Both the position numbers and the translations under genes were made by a program. A stretch of 64,000 bases of DNA from Sipunculus nudus (taxonomy: Eukaryota; Annelida; Sipuncula; Golfingiida; Sipunculidae): contig CM049316.1 in NCBI GenBank assembly GCA_026874595.1, positions 45,521,695 through 45,585,694 of the forward strand. The letters run 5' to 3'. Numbering within the stretch: the first letter of the stretch is position 1; every line of letters starts with the position of its first letter. The notes under the pieces were generated by a model. That model did not search any database, was not told where the DNA came from, and saw only the letters and a list, made by a program, of their open reading frames with translations. This document shows, in pieces, positions 12,563 to 24,093 of the stretch.

Positions 12563-12606
12563 CTGTTGATAAAAGCGTTTTATCTGCGTACTTATTGTAA
12601 CCATGG

Positions 12607-12607
<1 letters not shown>

Positions 12608-12667
<60 letters not shown>
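12608..12667. repeat. (GA)n microsatellite
   Basis: A pure AG run of about 60 bp. The Arg-Glu and Leu-Ser frames across it are artefacts. Confidence 0.98.
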
Positions 12668-12670
<3 letters not shown>

Positions 12671-13704
12671 TTCAGCATTCTGCCATAAGATCTCTGTAAC
12701 CCTTGACATCCAGGACAAAACAAAACCCTTTTGCATGCAAAAGATTACGGTTGTTAAGATGCTTAGCCTGAGGTAAGAGCGTTTCGCATGTTTCCGCACA
12801 TGTTAATGCGCTTATGCTCAAAGCATACGTGATCGTGGGGGCGGCCTCACAATATATGCAGTCCTTAACGGTCTCAGATATGCCTCAGAAGTGTGTTTAA
12901 GTTTTTGCATCTTTTCTGTTATATTGCCCAATACTGACATACAAGGACTAATGGACATGTACATATCTTAAAAAAACAAATATTCTCAACACTTTGGTAT
13001 ATTGTAATTTATGGATGTTAGAAACCGGATGTTCTTGCAAAGAATATTTCAATAGTAGGACCTACATGTTTATTCAAGCGTATCTGCTGAAGATATGGAA
13101 TATCTATTGGTATCATTCTAAAATTTAGGTATACCCACAGTTGCTTTTATTTGTGTATGAATTATATATATTAGTGCAAAACATGTAGAAAAAATTTTTT
13201 TTATCGATTTTATCATATATAGATGAAACCTGGGTTATTCAGTCTTCACCATCCTTGAGCTGGGCGCGACGACGTTACTAGGAGTTCACACCATTCACTA
13301 GGCAGGTCGTTAACATGAGTAACTATAAGGAAGACCCTGATTAGTTGGAGGTTTCGTTAAATTTTACATATTTGTATGGCAATTAAATTATAGGCCAAAT
13401 AACGGGCCTAGCAGGTCTTCGGATGTTAACCTATCATCTTATATTCAAAAGGCGTAGAACTAAATGTAGGTGCATGTTTAAATCTAATGCCGTGGGACGT
13501 AGTGGTGGTGAGTTCCAAAAAAGATTCCAACAAGATGGGCGGTTAGACAAAAAAGAGAAAATATAAGAAATGATCCCCTTTTAACTAGCCAGTGGTGCCC
13601 GTACTGCTCGGAGCTGCTCCTTGAACTTGACACATATATCCCTCCTTTATCCACAGCCTGGTGAATCACATGTTTAGAACTTCCTATCGCGGGCACGTAC
13701 TGAC
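12668..13704. other. Non-coding stretch between candidate exons
   Basis: No firm feature. A minus-strand frame near 13484-13650 (AVDKGGIYVSSSRSS) is preceded by an acceptor-like site, but would imply an intron of under 60 bp after 13705. I leave it uncalled. The rest is AT-rich. Confidence 0.5.
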
Positions 13705-13806
13705 CTGGTATCTCGGGCAGGTATCTTGCAGGACATTGACAAGGCCCTGTCTCCTTTCCAAGTGCACCACGTTTATCATGTTGTCAAAGTGGATGGGGAT
13801 ATAAGA
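13705..13806 (-). CDS. Candidate internal exon, product unknown
   Basis: Minus strand: ACGATACTATAG acceptor, then 102 nt (34 codons, phase 0 to phase 0), then CAG followed by GTCAGT. The frame is SYIPIHFDNMINVVHLERR followed by QGLVNVLQDTCPRYQ. Codon use looks natural and the block is clearly less AT-rich than the surroundings. The R-x3-L-x6-C-x2-Y pattern is loosely like stem regions of some carbohydrate sulfotransferases, but that is too weak to name it. A candidate exon downstream on the same strand (12331-12562) may belong to the same transcript. Confidence 0.4.
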
Positions 13807-14507
13807 CTATAGTATCGTTAAAGTAGTATTTATATGCAAATAGGCCTATACACAACGGCAGTTGATGCCGTTAAAAAAATGTGTGAACACCAGGTCGATG
13901 ACGACATCGAACAACACGGTGTTGTACAGCGAATGCTGATAATTTGAATACAGATAATCTGTGAAAACCAAAAAGGACGATTATAGCATCCAAGCTGGAA
14001 GCTGAATAACGTGGCATTACCTACAAACTAAACATAAAACAAGGATGGATTTTAGGCAAAAAAGTTTGAGGGCGCTCGAGATTTGGCGCTTGAACAGGAG
14101 ACATTCGAAAATGTAACTGTTGATAAATTGCCTGTAAATCCTTCAAATATTAATTGTCAAATACATGGTGACCATTTTCTGAACACCTGATTTTTGTTGT
14201 TATAACAAAATTCAAGTTAGAAATACATGTGAGACTTGCAATAAGTTCAACATGGAAAATGCGACAATCATTTTTCATACAATTTCCAAAGCTCAGTGTG
14301 TCCTTAATTTTGAATTTGTGTTACTTATTTCTTTTTCATGGTCGTTGAAATGTTCTGAAAAAATTCTAAGAAATTTAATAAATTTGTTATTGAAAAAGCA
14401 AGGTATTTATCACACATAATCATATTCTAATGCACTTTGTGCTTTAATCTTTTCCCGGGCATTTATAAAAACAAGTGGGCATTACACGATTTGCACGCAA
14501 TTATTAT

Positions 14508-14737
14508 TCAAGTGGAATACTTAATGGTAAAACTAAATTCAAAGGACGCAAATATGTTAACGTTTTCAGCAAATGTATATGGTAATAAAGCTGACCACTT
14601 TGGTTTGACTGCATCGTCGCAACTAAGGTACAGTGCATGGTAGTTTTGCCCGTCTGACATAAGAGTCGTCCCAAATGTAAGAGTGGCACCATATAGCATA
14701 TGGGAAACAGAGAAGAAAATCACGACGAGGAAGTACA
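14508..14737 (-). CDS. Candidate small secreted protein or first exon with signal peptide
   Basis: The minus-strand frame from the ATG at 14737 encodes 76 residues before TGA. It starts MYFLVVIFFSVSHMLYGA, a good signal-peptide core with an Ala cleavage position, followed by TLTFGTTLMSDGQNYHALYL and a mature part with a single Cys. The frame stays open another 16 codons upstream (to 14786), but the inner Met fits the signal peptide better. No strong donor lies inside the frame, so it may be a complete short protein or a non-functional relic. No known family recognised. Confidence 0.35.
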
Positions 14738-14786
14738 TTTTATTTACCAAATGAAGTGTCGTGTCACTCAGAATAAACCAGAACAA

Positions 14787-15542
14787 GCGTTAAAAAGTCT
14801 CCCATGTACAGACCCCATGTACAATCCCCCATGTACGAAGAATATACCGGTCGGCACGTTTTATGATCTTCTGACCGCAAACAGACAGTTTTCTACGGGT
14901 TATTAGATTGACAGAATAGTCCTGAGAATTTCAGACATGGGATTTATTCTTTGGTGTTCAGCGATTTCATACAGTGCCATCGTGAACGATTTGTGGTGCT
15001 TTTTTTCGACATGGCTCAGAGAAAAAGACGTTACAGGCAAGGACCAGCCAATTCAGTCCTCTTAAAATCACAACGAATTATGACCTACATGTACGCTGTC
15101 ACTTAATATAAACAAAACCAATCGTTAGATATGTGTGTGTACTTTCTAACAACAATTAAAATGTGGCTTTTTTAACTCAGCCAATTGGTTAATCCCGCTG
15201 CATGTTAGATTAATTTCTGACCGCTTGAACATAGTTCTGAAAAGGTTACTGGATGTTAAATACTACTTGTACGCCACACAACAATAGGCCTGTTACCATA
15301 GAGATGAACTTACACTTTGGTTGGTGAGCATGTATTCTTTTGTGTTAATTCATCACCTGTAGCCTAATGTTAAGAACGGACTGTTTACCATTGTATTGAT
15401 GAAATAGGACGGATGGCCGTTGCAGTGCGTTCTCGCCTATGACTTGGGTCGGCCTCCAAGTGTTTTCACGGCTAGGATCCAACACAACTATGGGTGGTGT
15501 CAATGAGTACAGATACGACAAAATGTTCTAAGGACACCTGAC
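14787..15542. other. Non-coding stretch
   Basis: Nothing firm. A minus-strand AAAGT|GTAAGT donor-like site near 15310 follows a 45-nt open block, too short to support. 13807-14507 is likewise AT-rich, apart from a short plus-strand frame near 13850-13945 (MCEHQVDDDIEQHGVVQR) without splice support. Confidence 0.5.
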
Positions 15543-15778
15543 CAGCGCGGTATCACATAGTGTCCGGCGCACCGAATTGTGTCCAATATATTGCACTCGT
15601 GTCCCTGTTTAATGCATTATCTGTTTACACTACATACGGTTATCACGAGGTTCACCACGACAGGTCATCTGTTATGCCATGGATGTCGATAAATGATGAC
15701 AAATATCAACATCTAGATGATAACGATTACGTTAAAGCCGATACGTTGAATTATGGTGGCGAGCGTATGGATAATTAA
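15543..15778 (+). CDS. Candidate 3' terminal exon with hydrophobic segment
   Basis: A frame of about 78 codons, open from just after a TGA and ending in TAA at 15778, is preceded by an acceptor-like CACCTGACCAG. It contains YIALVSLFNALSVYTTYGY, a plausible membrane or signal segment, then an acidic, polar C-terminus (NDDKYQHLDDNDYVKADTL). There is no ATG before the hydrophobic segment, so it would have to be spliced to an upstream exon. I do not recognise it. Chance is possible, but codon choice and composition look coding-like. Confidence 0.3.
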
Positions 15779-16977
15779 AACAAGAAAAACCATTAAGGGT
15801 TCGATTTAACCATGAAAGTTAACATATCTGGCGCTATATCCTTATCCCTTCACCAGGAGATATTCCTTTTTTTATCGCCGTTAGTTTGTTGACTGGTTGG
15901 ATAGTTTGTCCTTCAGCAATTTACCGAAAACTGTGAACGGATTTTGAAAAAAAAATTATGGAGGGTTAAGGCCATACCCAAGGAACAATCCATTGTATTT
16001 TGAATGTAATAATAAATGTGTATTGTTAAGAGAAAATTCCCAGGATCAGGGAAAACTGTTAGGGTATCTTTCCTTACGGGTGAACAAGCACAACTGTTGA
16101 TTCCATGCCAGATGGCATGACACCCAACTGTTTCCTCGTCAGACAGCCATCGTTTCGGTTTGTTAGCCTCAGGTGCAAACATGGAGCTAGTGAACTATCA
16201 CACACATTTCTCTTGGCCTGAATTCACATTTTTCAAGTGAATACGAACTAAATTTGTTCAAGATTCTGGTATTATTTCGGTATATGATTGTCTTATGTGC
16301 CACACACGCAACGGATACATTTCCCGGGAAATCTCAAGAAAGTCAAAAGTCAAGAAAAGTAACTCAACGTCTGCCAACGTCATGTGTCCACGGTCCTGGA
16401 TGTTGGCGGAGGTTCTCTGACTGCTCAACAGTGACTGAAGCAAGTTTCAGAGACTGTATGATGATTTGAATCTTGCCATACATATCGATTCAAATATGAA
16501 AATTTGGTGCTAACGGTGGCAGAAATACATGGTCACGTGGTCTGTAGGGTGAAGGGTAAAACGTTGTTTTCTGTTGAAACGCAAATAGAAAAGATGTATG
16601 CGTATGTGTGTACCTATAGATGTACGACAACCTCATGTCCCCCGCCCGGACCTCCTGATCTAGTCTCTTACACTGGCACAAGGTGGCGCTCCGCAACCCC
16701 CAGTGGTAGAAGCTACCCCCCAAATCAAGCTCTAGTGTGTTCAGCAACACGCATTCACCAGGTCAGTTAATAAACAAATGCTGGTCCTAATAGCTATGAA
16801 TGGAGCAGTTTCCCCTTGGGCAAAGGAATCGCCTATTTCTGCGATATAATGTTTGATAGAAATTTGGCACACACATGCACATAATTCCTGTGATTGATCT
16901 GTAAATGTTGCCCGAACCTGCAAAGGTTGCCTATACTGAATAAGGCTACAGTTCCACTGAAGCAGGCAGTACAACGG
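15779..16977. other. Non-coding stretch with one short Cys-rich frame
   Basis: The only item of note is a plus-strand frame from the ATG at about 16281 to a stop at 16469, with a short hydrophobic start, a dibasic RK and five cysteines in its second half (SCVHGPGCWRRFSDC). It would suit a small secreted peptide, but its signal region is weak. 16750-16990 resembles dispersed repeat DNA. Confidence 0.4.
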
Positions 16978-17690
16978 ATAGGCAAGGATTACCACGGATC
17001 ATCCCGGATACGGTCCGGAGTGGTCCGTGGTGATCCGGGGTGTTTTTTGGCAGAAATCGGCAGAAAACGCATTTCAAACAGCAGCACTACAGTAGAGCCC
17101 CGGATCGTCCCGGCAGCTCCCCAGATGCACTGGAAATAACCCCGGCACAGCAACGGATAGCCCCAGACCACCACGGCAGCACCCCGGATTACCTGGGACC
17201 GGCAGAGCCCCGGATTATCTCGGCAGAGCTACTTCTCTCCACGGTCCGCCAAGGATGCGCTACGGATTGCTGTTTTTGTTTGCCGCGTGTTAGTCCGGGG
17301 TGATTGGTAGCTCCGACGGGGCACTGCCGTGGAAGTCCTGGGCTCTGCCGTGTTGGTCCGTCGCTTTGCCGGGGTAGTTCGGGTGGTTTCCAACGTATCA
17401 GACCTCCAAGGACTGTCGCGGCAGTGCCCCGGACTTCCACGGCAGTGGCACGGACGGCCACGGCATAGCCCCGTCAGAGCTACGGATGAGCCCCGGATCA
17501 CCACGGATTACATTCCGCCCCGGATCACCAAGAATCGTTCCGGCAGTTTTTGACATCCAAAAACTACCGGCTCGCTCTCCCGGGCCGTCCCGGATCATTC
17601 CGGACCATCCCGGCAGCGCTACGGCTTACACCTCGGATCATCCAAGACCTATCGATGGTACTGCCGTAGCTCTGCCAGGTCCTCTATGGG
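16978..17690. repeat. GC-rich mosaic array of ~10-bp words
   Basis: Words of the type CCxCGGATxA and CCxCGGCAGx follow one another at close to 10-bp spacing for about 700 bp, e.g. ACGGATGAGC CCCGGATCAC and CCACGGCAGT GGCACGGACG. Within 17290-17390 the words appear in reverse complement (GGGGCACTGCCGTGG, GGCTCTGCCGTG), so the array has internal inversions and can pair with itself. Composition is sharply GC-rich against AT-rich flanks. Many overlapping frames exist on both strands because of composition; none is a credible gene. Confidence 0.85.
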
Positions 17691-18463
17691 ACTTAAAATA
17701 CTTAACCATGGTCAGCATCTTCTTTCAGCAAATAATTTCTTACTTGACGATATGTAACATATGTCATGTCTGGCGAATGTCCTGCACACGAGGCGCCACA
17801 TTCTTTAAGGTGACTGAATCTCTTCTCGGAAAGAAATTTCTATCTCACAACGGTAAACAACCATTTTAAAACATTATGGTGATCCAGATCATTCACAGAA
17901 TTTGGTTTATCTCTAGGGTGTTGCCCTAACGTACACTCTAACATATTATAAATCTGCTTCAACAAAGTTACTAACTGACCGATCAAATGACCCGATAGAA
18001 TACCATCAACCATTCAACGACGATAAATACGCGATAAATACCCCCAGAAGGTGGTTAAATTTTACACATTTCTAATTAATATTTCACCGACGACCAGTAA
18101 AAAATGTGCAACGAAAATTTTACATTTTACAGTATATATGAATTAATATATACCCTTTGACTATAAAACTTTATCACTATATCCTTTTGTCCCATCAAAT
18201 GAACTCTTTGTGGCGGTGTCAACTGTGCTTATGTCACCATTGCATGTTAAACTTGTGAGGAGATGACAACTTCTAACCTCTGACCTCAGACCGGAATAAC
18301 TTAACAGAATAGCATATACGACATTACGCTTCTAACCAATGTGTCTGTTGTTCACAAACGCAAATAAACAGTTCGGCCTAGGAAGATAACCCTAACTAGA
18401 ATTGTGACCATGAACCGACTGCTTTGAAATCAACTGAACTGTCTCCCTTTAAGGGGACGCATG
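17691..18463. other. Non-coding stretch
   Basis: AT-rich sequence between the GC-rich array and the hAT-type element; no supported feature. Confidence 0.6.
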
Positions 18464-19579
18464 TGTGGCTCCAGCGGCGTACCTAGCCTCATTGCCGCCC
18501 GGGGCGGTCTTAGAAATTGCCGCCCCTCTAACAAAAATTACAAACCTGGATAACATATTGAAATATATCGTGTCAAATGTCCTTGTTACAGGCTTGTATT
18601 TGACCACAACGCAATTATATGGATTCACTGGCAGGGAATTCTTCCGCCACATATTAAAGAGCAGACATCTCTTTGCTAATGTAAATCAAAAGATCACTCG
18701 AAGCTCAAACAATTATATTTCATGAAGTGAACAGAAAGGAATAAAACGAATAAATTGTAACTATAAATAGATTACACTGCAGGATACACATATAATGTGT
18801 GAAATTAAACTTTCATCATTCATGTAAACACGATTCATGATTACTTTATACTCAGCTTGGGAAAAAAACTTTATTTGGTGAGTGTTATTCCATTCTCAAC
18901 GTATACAAATACCTTGTCACATTTATAATTCCACCTCTTGTTAACGCATATGACAGCAGGTACAACTAATAAAGCTATTGAGATATGCATGGTACTGCTG
19001 CATGCAAGGCACTTTAGTCTTTACTAAAAAAGCGTAATTCATGAGTTAAGCCTATATATGTAGGCAGGGCATGTTTAATATTTCCACATAAAAAAATCAA
19101 CTGTTTGGACAAACTGACTTTGTTTAATTAGAAAACCTCCAAGTTAAAAGCATACTTTATTTCAAGGCTACATCAAAATCATTTAAGAATTAAAGTGATA
19201 ATGCACTTTGCGAGGTTTCATTTATGAACTTATGACTATTTGTTAGTCAATAAAGTATTTAAATAAATTTCAAGTAATTATATAATTTAAATATATATTA
19301 TTGATTTCAAATGATTTGTCACAATATACAACAATTGTCTGTAGGTAGTGGATAATTAAACTGTTAATAACAAAATTAACAGTACAGGTGAATATATTTT
19401 TAATTTAAGTTTTGAACTCTAAAATTTTAAACTGATACTTGATACGTATATTGAACATTGGCTAAGCGGCCAGGGGGATTCATCTCGCCGGACAGTTATA
19501 ATAGAATTATATTTTAAAGTTAAATAATTCTACATAGGCCTGGGTGTTTATTGTTTTTATTCACGTTACATAAAAGATC

Positions 19580-20008
19580 ATGCAGGCTATATTGGTTTAT
19601 CAAAAGACACAGGCACTTATAGGTAGTACTCATTATATACACGATAGTCTAAACGTCTGTATGTTAACAAGACTGATGTTAGAGTATGAAGAATCATGGA
19701 AAAAGGGCGTTTCAGGCTGTTTAAATATCCTGGAATTTCGGGAATTCAAGGGTTCAAGAATGGAAATTCTTAATACTTTCCAAGGAAAGAGCAACACAAT
19801 TCGTCAAAATAATTTTCGCACAATGTGTATGACAGACACCCCACCCCCTACATCGGGGGCCATTGGTCTTCTGGCAGGGTTTTTCCCTGGTGATTATCAG
19901 GTGCTGCTAGGGATTTCTGTAAACGACGACCACCCTGAAATGCAGGCTTTTTGCATGATTGACCAGTTTATCGATGGCGTTCTGACATTGCAAGACCACA
20001 GATCTTAA
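19580..20008 (+). CDS. Uncharacterised 142-codon frame inside the hAT-type element
   Basis: An ATG-initiated frame of 142 codons. Its second half has coding-like composition, with segments such as GLLAGFFPGDYQVLLGISVN and a C-terminus rich in Asp/His/Gln. It does not resemble hAT transposase as I know it. It could be a fragment of captured host sequence or chance. The first third is AT-rich and less convincing. No promoter or splice signals stand out. Confidence 0.25.
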   Translation: MQAILVYQKTQALIGSTHYIHDSLNVCMLTRLMLEYEESWKKGVSGCLNILEFREFKGSRMEILNTFQGKSNTIRQNNFRTMCMTDTPPPTSGAIGLLAGFFPGDYQVLLGISVNDDHPEMQAFCMIDQFIDGVLTLQDHRS

Positions 20009-20047
20009 CAAAGAATAACTACAGATATGTATATCTTTTTTGCGTAT

Positions 20048-21790
20048 AGCTTGCCTCTATAGAGATCGTCCGCAAATAATTTGGTTGGTTCCACTGCCAA
20101 CTGTTTAATCCCTGAAAGTCTTGAAAGGGACAAAAAGGCCGAATTTGAACTTTTTGAGGAACTCCTTATGCCACTGATTATACTAAATCCCAGAAATGCC
20201 GCCCCCACAAATGTACAATTCGTTTGCTAATCATTCTGTAGGTTTCACTGTCCAGTTTATAATCCCTGGAATACTTGAACTTGAGACAAAAAGGCCAAAT
20301 TTGTACTTTTTGAGAACTCCTTATGCTACTGATTATACTTAATCCAAGAAATGCCACCCATAAAAAAAAAATGTACACAACGTTCGCTAATCATTTGGTA
20401 GGTTCCACTGTCCAGTTTATAATCCCTGGAATACTTGAACATGGGACAAAAAGGCCAATTTTTTTACTTTTTGAGAACTCCTTGTGCCACTGATTATACT
20501 AAATCCCAGAAATGCCGCCCATAAAAAAATGTACAAATGTTCGCTAATCATTTGGTAGGGTCCATTGTCCAGTTTACAATCCCTGGAATACTTGAACATG
20601 GGACAAAAACGACAAATTTGTACTTGTTGAGATCTCCTTATGCCACTGATTATACTAAATCAGAGAGAAGCCGCCCCAAAAAATGTGCAAATCGTTCGCT
20701 AATCATTTGGTAGGTTCCATTGTCAAGTTTATAATCCCTGGAATACTTGAACATGGGACAAAAAAGCCAAATTTATATATTTTGAGAACTCCTTGTGCCA
20801 CTGATTACACCAAATCCCAGAAATGCCACCCATAAAAAAAAAGTACAAAACGTTCTTTAATCATTTGGTAGGTTCCATTGTCCAGTTTATAATCCCTGGA
20901 ATACTTGAACATGGGACAAAAACGACAAATTTGTACATTTTGAGAACTCCTTGTCAGTGCCACTGATTATACTAAATCCTAGAAATGCCACCCATTAAAA
21001 AATGTACAAAACGTTCTTTAATCATTTGGTAGGTTCCATTGTCCAGTTTATAATCTCTGGAATACTTGAACATGGGACAAAAACGACAAATTTGTACATT
21101 TTGAGAACTCCTTGTCAGTGCCACTGATTATACTAAATCCCAGAAATGCAACCGATTAAAACAATGTACAAAACATCCTTTAATCATTTGGTAGGTTCCA
21201 TTGTCCAGTTTATAATCTCTGGAATACTTGAACATGGTACAAAAACGACAAATTTGTACAGTTTGAGAACTCCTTGTCAGTGCCACTGATTATACTAAAT
21301 CCCAGAAATGCCACCCATTAAAAAAATGTGCAAATCGTTCGCTTATCATTTGGTAGGTTCCATTGTCCAGTTTATAATCCCTGGAATACTTGAACAAGGG
21401 ACCAAAACGACAAATTTGTACATTTTGAGAACTCCTTGTCAGTGCCACTGATTATACTAAATCCCAGAAATGCAACCGATTAAAACAATGTACAAAACAT
21501 CCTTTAATCATTTGGTAGGTTCCATTGTCCAGTTTATAATCTCTGGAATACTTGAACATGGTACAAAAACGACAAATTTGTACAGTTTGAGAACTCCTTG
21601 TCAGTGCCACTGATCATACTAAATCCCAGAAATGCCACCCATTAAAACTATGTACAAAACGTTCTTTAATCATTTGGTAGGTTCCATTGTCCAGTTTATA
21701 ATCCCTGGAATACTTGAACATGGGACAAAAACGACAAATTTGAATTTTTTAAGGAATTCCTTGTGCCACTTATTATACTAATGCCGCCCC
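20048..21790. repeat. ~160-bp tandem array inside the hAT-type element
   Basis: About 11 units spaced 155-164 bp. Each has TCATTTGGTAGGTTCC, then CAGTTTATAATCYCTGGAAT, then CTTGAACATGGGACAAAAA, then GAGAACTCCTTGT.., then CACTGATTATACTAAATC and AAATGCCRCCC. The last unit grades into the right end (ACTAATGCCGCCCCCCAAAATGTG), so the array seems to derive from repeated duplication of the element's own right subterminal region. Three neighbouring units share CTTGTCAGTGCCACTG, indicating block-wise amplification. Confidence 0.93.
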
Positions 21791-21856
21791 CCAAAATGTG
21801 CCGCCCGGGGCGGACCGCCGCTGCCGACCCCCCTTAGGTACGCCACTGTGTGGCTC

Positions 21857-22143
21857 ATGCCGTTATGTCTGATTAGCTTAATTACTTAGCCCTGCTTGGA
21901 AGAGCTTAGCCCTGCTTGGAAGATCGAAGACAAAGTCGAAGACGCTTTCCTAAGCTTATATGGTCGACCGTTCCGTCGCCTGCTTATAAACAGTTTAGTA
22001 TAGTGTTATCACCAGATACGGTCCGTGACTCTTTGTTTTTGTCTCCGCCAGGAGGGTATGCGTTCATTCCCGTTCGCATGTGTGCGTCTGTGTGTGAGTG
22101 TGTGTGTGTGCGTGCGAGTGTCGTTGTACACAACAGAACTCAC
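21857..22143. other. Flank of hAT-type insertion
   Basis: Contains a direct duplication of TTAGCCCTGCTTGGAAGA (about 21886-21921) and a GT-rich run at 22080-22120. No gene supported. Confidence 0.5.
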
Positions 22144-22326
22144 GCAGTCAGGAACGAACTCCCATGAAATTTTTAGGGCATCTCGGAGATGAGCCAATGC
22201 AAAATCGAGTAGATTTTGGTGTAGGTCCGAGTCATAATCAGGATCCAGGAAGGGCTTCCAGGAATATTCACAAATATGCAGACACGTTTGCCGGATTGAA
22301 CATGGGAATATTGGCCGTATACGTGA
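22144..22326 (-). CDS. Candidate exon with strong donor, product unknown
   Basis: Minus-strand frame of up to 61 codons ending at GAC TGC followed by GTGAGT (22143-22138), a consensus donor. It includes KPFLDPDYDSDLHQNLLD and FALAHLRDALKISWEF, which look like real protein. The 5' border is uncertain: the frame is open back to a TAG at about 22329, and the only AG sites are weak. A plus-strand frame at 22164-22394 covers the same bases (MKFLGHLGDEPMQNR) and is the competing reading. Product not recognised. Confidence 0.3.
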
Positions 22327-23420
22327 CTAGCCCCACGGGTTTCGGAATACCCTTCATTAGGGACCGCCCGCAAGACAGAGCCATGATTTCCTGAGAATGA
22401 ATAGTTTTAGTAATTGTTATCGATATTGTGACTTTAAAATGTTCCAATCATACAAAAAGAAAAAAATTTAGAGAGCATGCACGCCTTCATTCTTTATAAA
22501 AACTAAACTTCTGCTTAGTCTCGAATCCGATACCAGTATATATAGAGACCGAGACCATTTTGCTTGGGGACTGCGGTATGCATAGACCGGGACCGAGACC
22601 AGGATCTCTTAGATCAAAACCGGTCACAGGCCTTACATGACTTACATTGTAAAAGGTGTTTTTTTAACCACACTGCGCAGAATCAAACTTACAATAGTAA
22701 TGGTTTGTGCGCATAGAACCCAATGCCCCGGGGCTTCTTAATACATTAGCGGTGCAGGTATAAATGTCGTGAAGAGGGCAATGTAATATGTTCAAAAATG
22801 TTGTATAAGAAGTGTTTTAAGGCAAACTGCAAGAACAACGCTGGATTTGTCGTAAGGACTCCATGGAATGAGTAATATTTTTAGAAGCATGCGCATGTAT
22901 AATGTAAACAGGTGCTTCCAAGAACTGCATGTAACAAATTTGGATTTCGATCAGGTTGACAGTTGAGACAAGCGATCCTGGCCCTTCCACAATTCCTAAC
23001 TGGAACAGGGTCGTTTTGTGTAGAAACGATCTCTGGCTGAAGGGTGTATTTTAGTCTGATTTCAGACAAAGCTTTCAGTTGATTTACATATACACACAGG
23101 CACATACTTTGGTATGTATGCAAATGTTTGATTTTAATTATCCTAGTTTTGCGGCGATCAAAAGATCCACCCTTATCTTATTCATATAGATATTTCTGAT
23201 TTAATTTTGTATTCATTACTAAATTTGTTTTTCTTGAAATTGAAGGAAAGATTCACGGTTTTTGAATTTTTGGATTTTCTTTTAAACTCTGGGTTAATAT
23301 TCTGAAACGAAAGCATAACCAGATCACTTAATGGGAATCATATGCCTTTTATAATATTTTTTGTAAATGATTTGTCAATGTTATGTTAATCTAATGTTGA
23401 TCTTACTTTTAGTAAGCAAG
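22327..23420. other. Non-coding stretch
   Basis: Contains repeated GACCGAGACC words around 22545-22600 and an AT-rich remainder. No gene supported. Confidence 0.5.
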
Positions 23421-23442
23421 ATATATATAATATATAATATGT

Positions 23443-23521
<79 letters not shown>
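23421..23521. repeat. (TA)n microsatellite
   Basis: About 100 bp of TA with a few interruptions at the left end. Confidence 0.97.
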
Positions 23522-23528
<7 letters not shown>

Positions 23529-24093
23529 AGAGTTAACAAGGCCAGACAAGGCCAGAGCGATATAACGATGAAGAATGACAACACATTACATTAGCTACAT
23601 ACTGTTTCACGGGATTAGACCCGATCCTCATGTGAATGTTGTTAGAATGAAGCTAACGGCGTGGTTTGAAAAGCGGAGGTTTTGCGAGTTTACGAGATTA
23701 TGCTTTGTGCGTATATATCGGGGAGAGCAAGTGAATGACTGGCACTGATCCAATTGTCCTCAGGGATTAGTCGGGGTACACGTGCGATGCTGTTGAGAAT
23801 TTAAAGGGTTAAACTGGATTATAGCACGAAACGACCTGTTACTCTTTGGAATGATATTGTATAAAACTTTTCCTATGGTTGTAACATACCAATATTTACA
23901 TCATGTTGTTTGTTGAAAGGCCTGTAATCTCAAATACTATGGATTCAGAATTGTTCGTTGGGATGTTTTGTTGTTGATATCGTGGGTAACCTTGATCATT
24001 CACCCTGCTTACCTTCTTTGATTGTTCGTTTGAAAGAATGTCATGTTTTCATAAAATAAACAATCGTGCGGCAGTGGTAATCTAGTAAAGCCC

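Larger units (their letters stand above)
18472..21848. mobile_element. Non-autonomous hAT-type DNA transposon, complete
   Basis: The 3377-bp element starts CAGCGGCGTACCTAG and ends with the complement of CAGTGGCGTACCTAA, a terminal inverted repeat matching at 13 of 15 positions. It is flanked on both sides by the same 8 bp, TGTGGCTC (18464-18471 and 21849-21856). An 8-bp duplication with CAGnGGCG ends is diagnostic of the hAT superfamily. Both ends carry the subterminal palindrome CCGCCCGGGGCGG. No hAT transposase (RNase H-like DDE or BED finger) is visible, so it must have moved in trans. The interior is an AT-rich left half and a ~160-bp tandem array on the right. Confidence 0.92.

Noticed and set aside
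12281-12670. 129-codon plus-strand frame ending in Arg-Glu repeats
   Set aside because: The end is (GA)n, and the remainder overlaps the better minus-strand exon candidate.
13484-13650. Minus-strand exon (AVDKGGIYVSSSRSS)
   Set aside because: Would require an intron shorter than about 50 bp after the exon at 13705; no donor supported.
17040-17869. Multiple 60-127-codon frames on both strands
   Set aside because: Caused by GC-rich word repeats with few stop codons; none has a consistent product.
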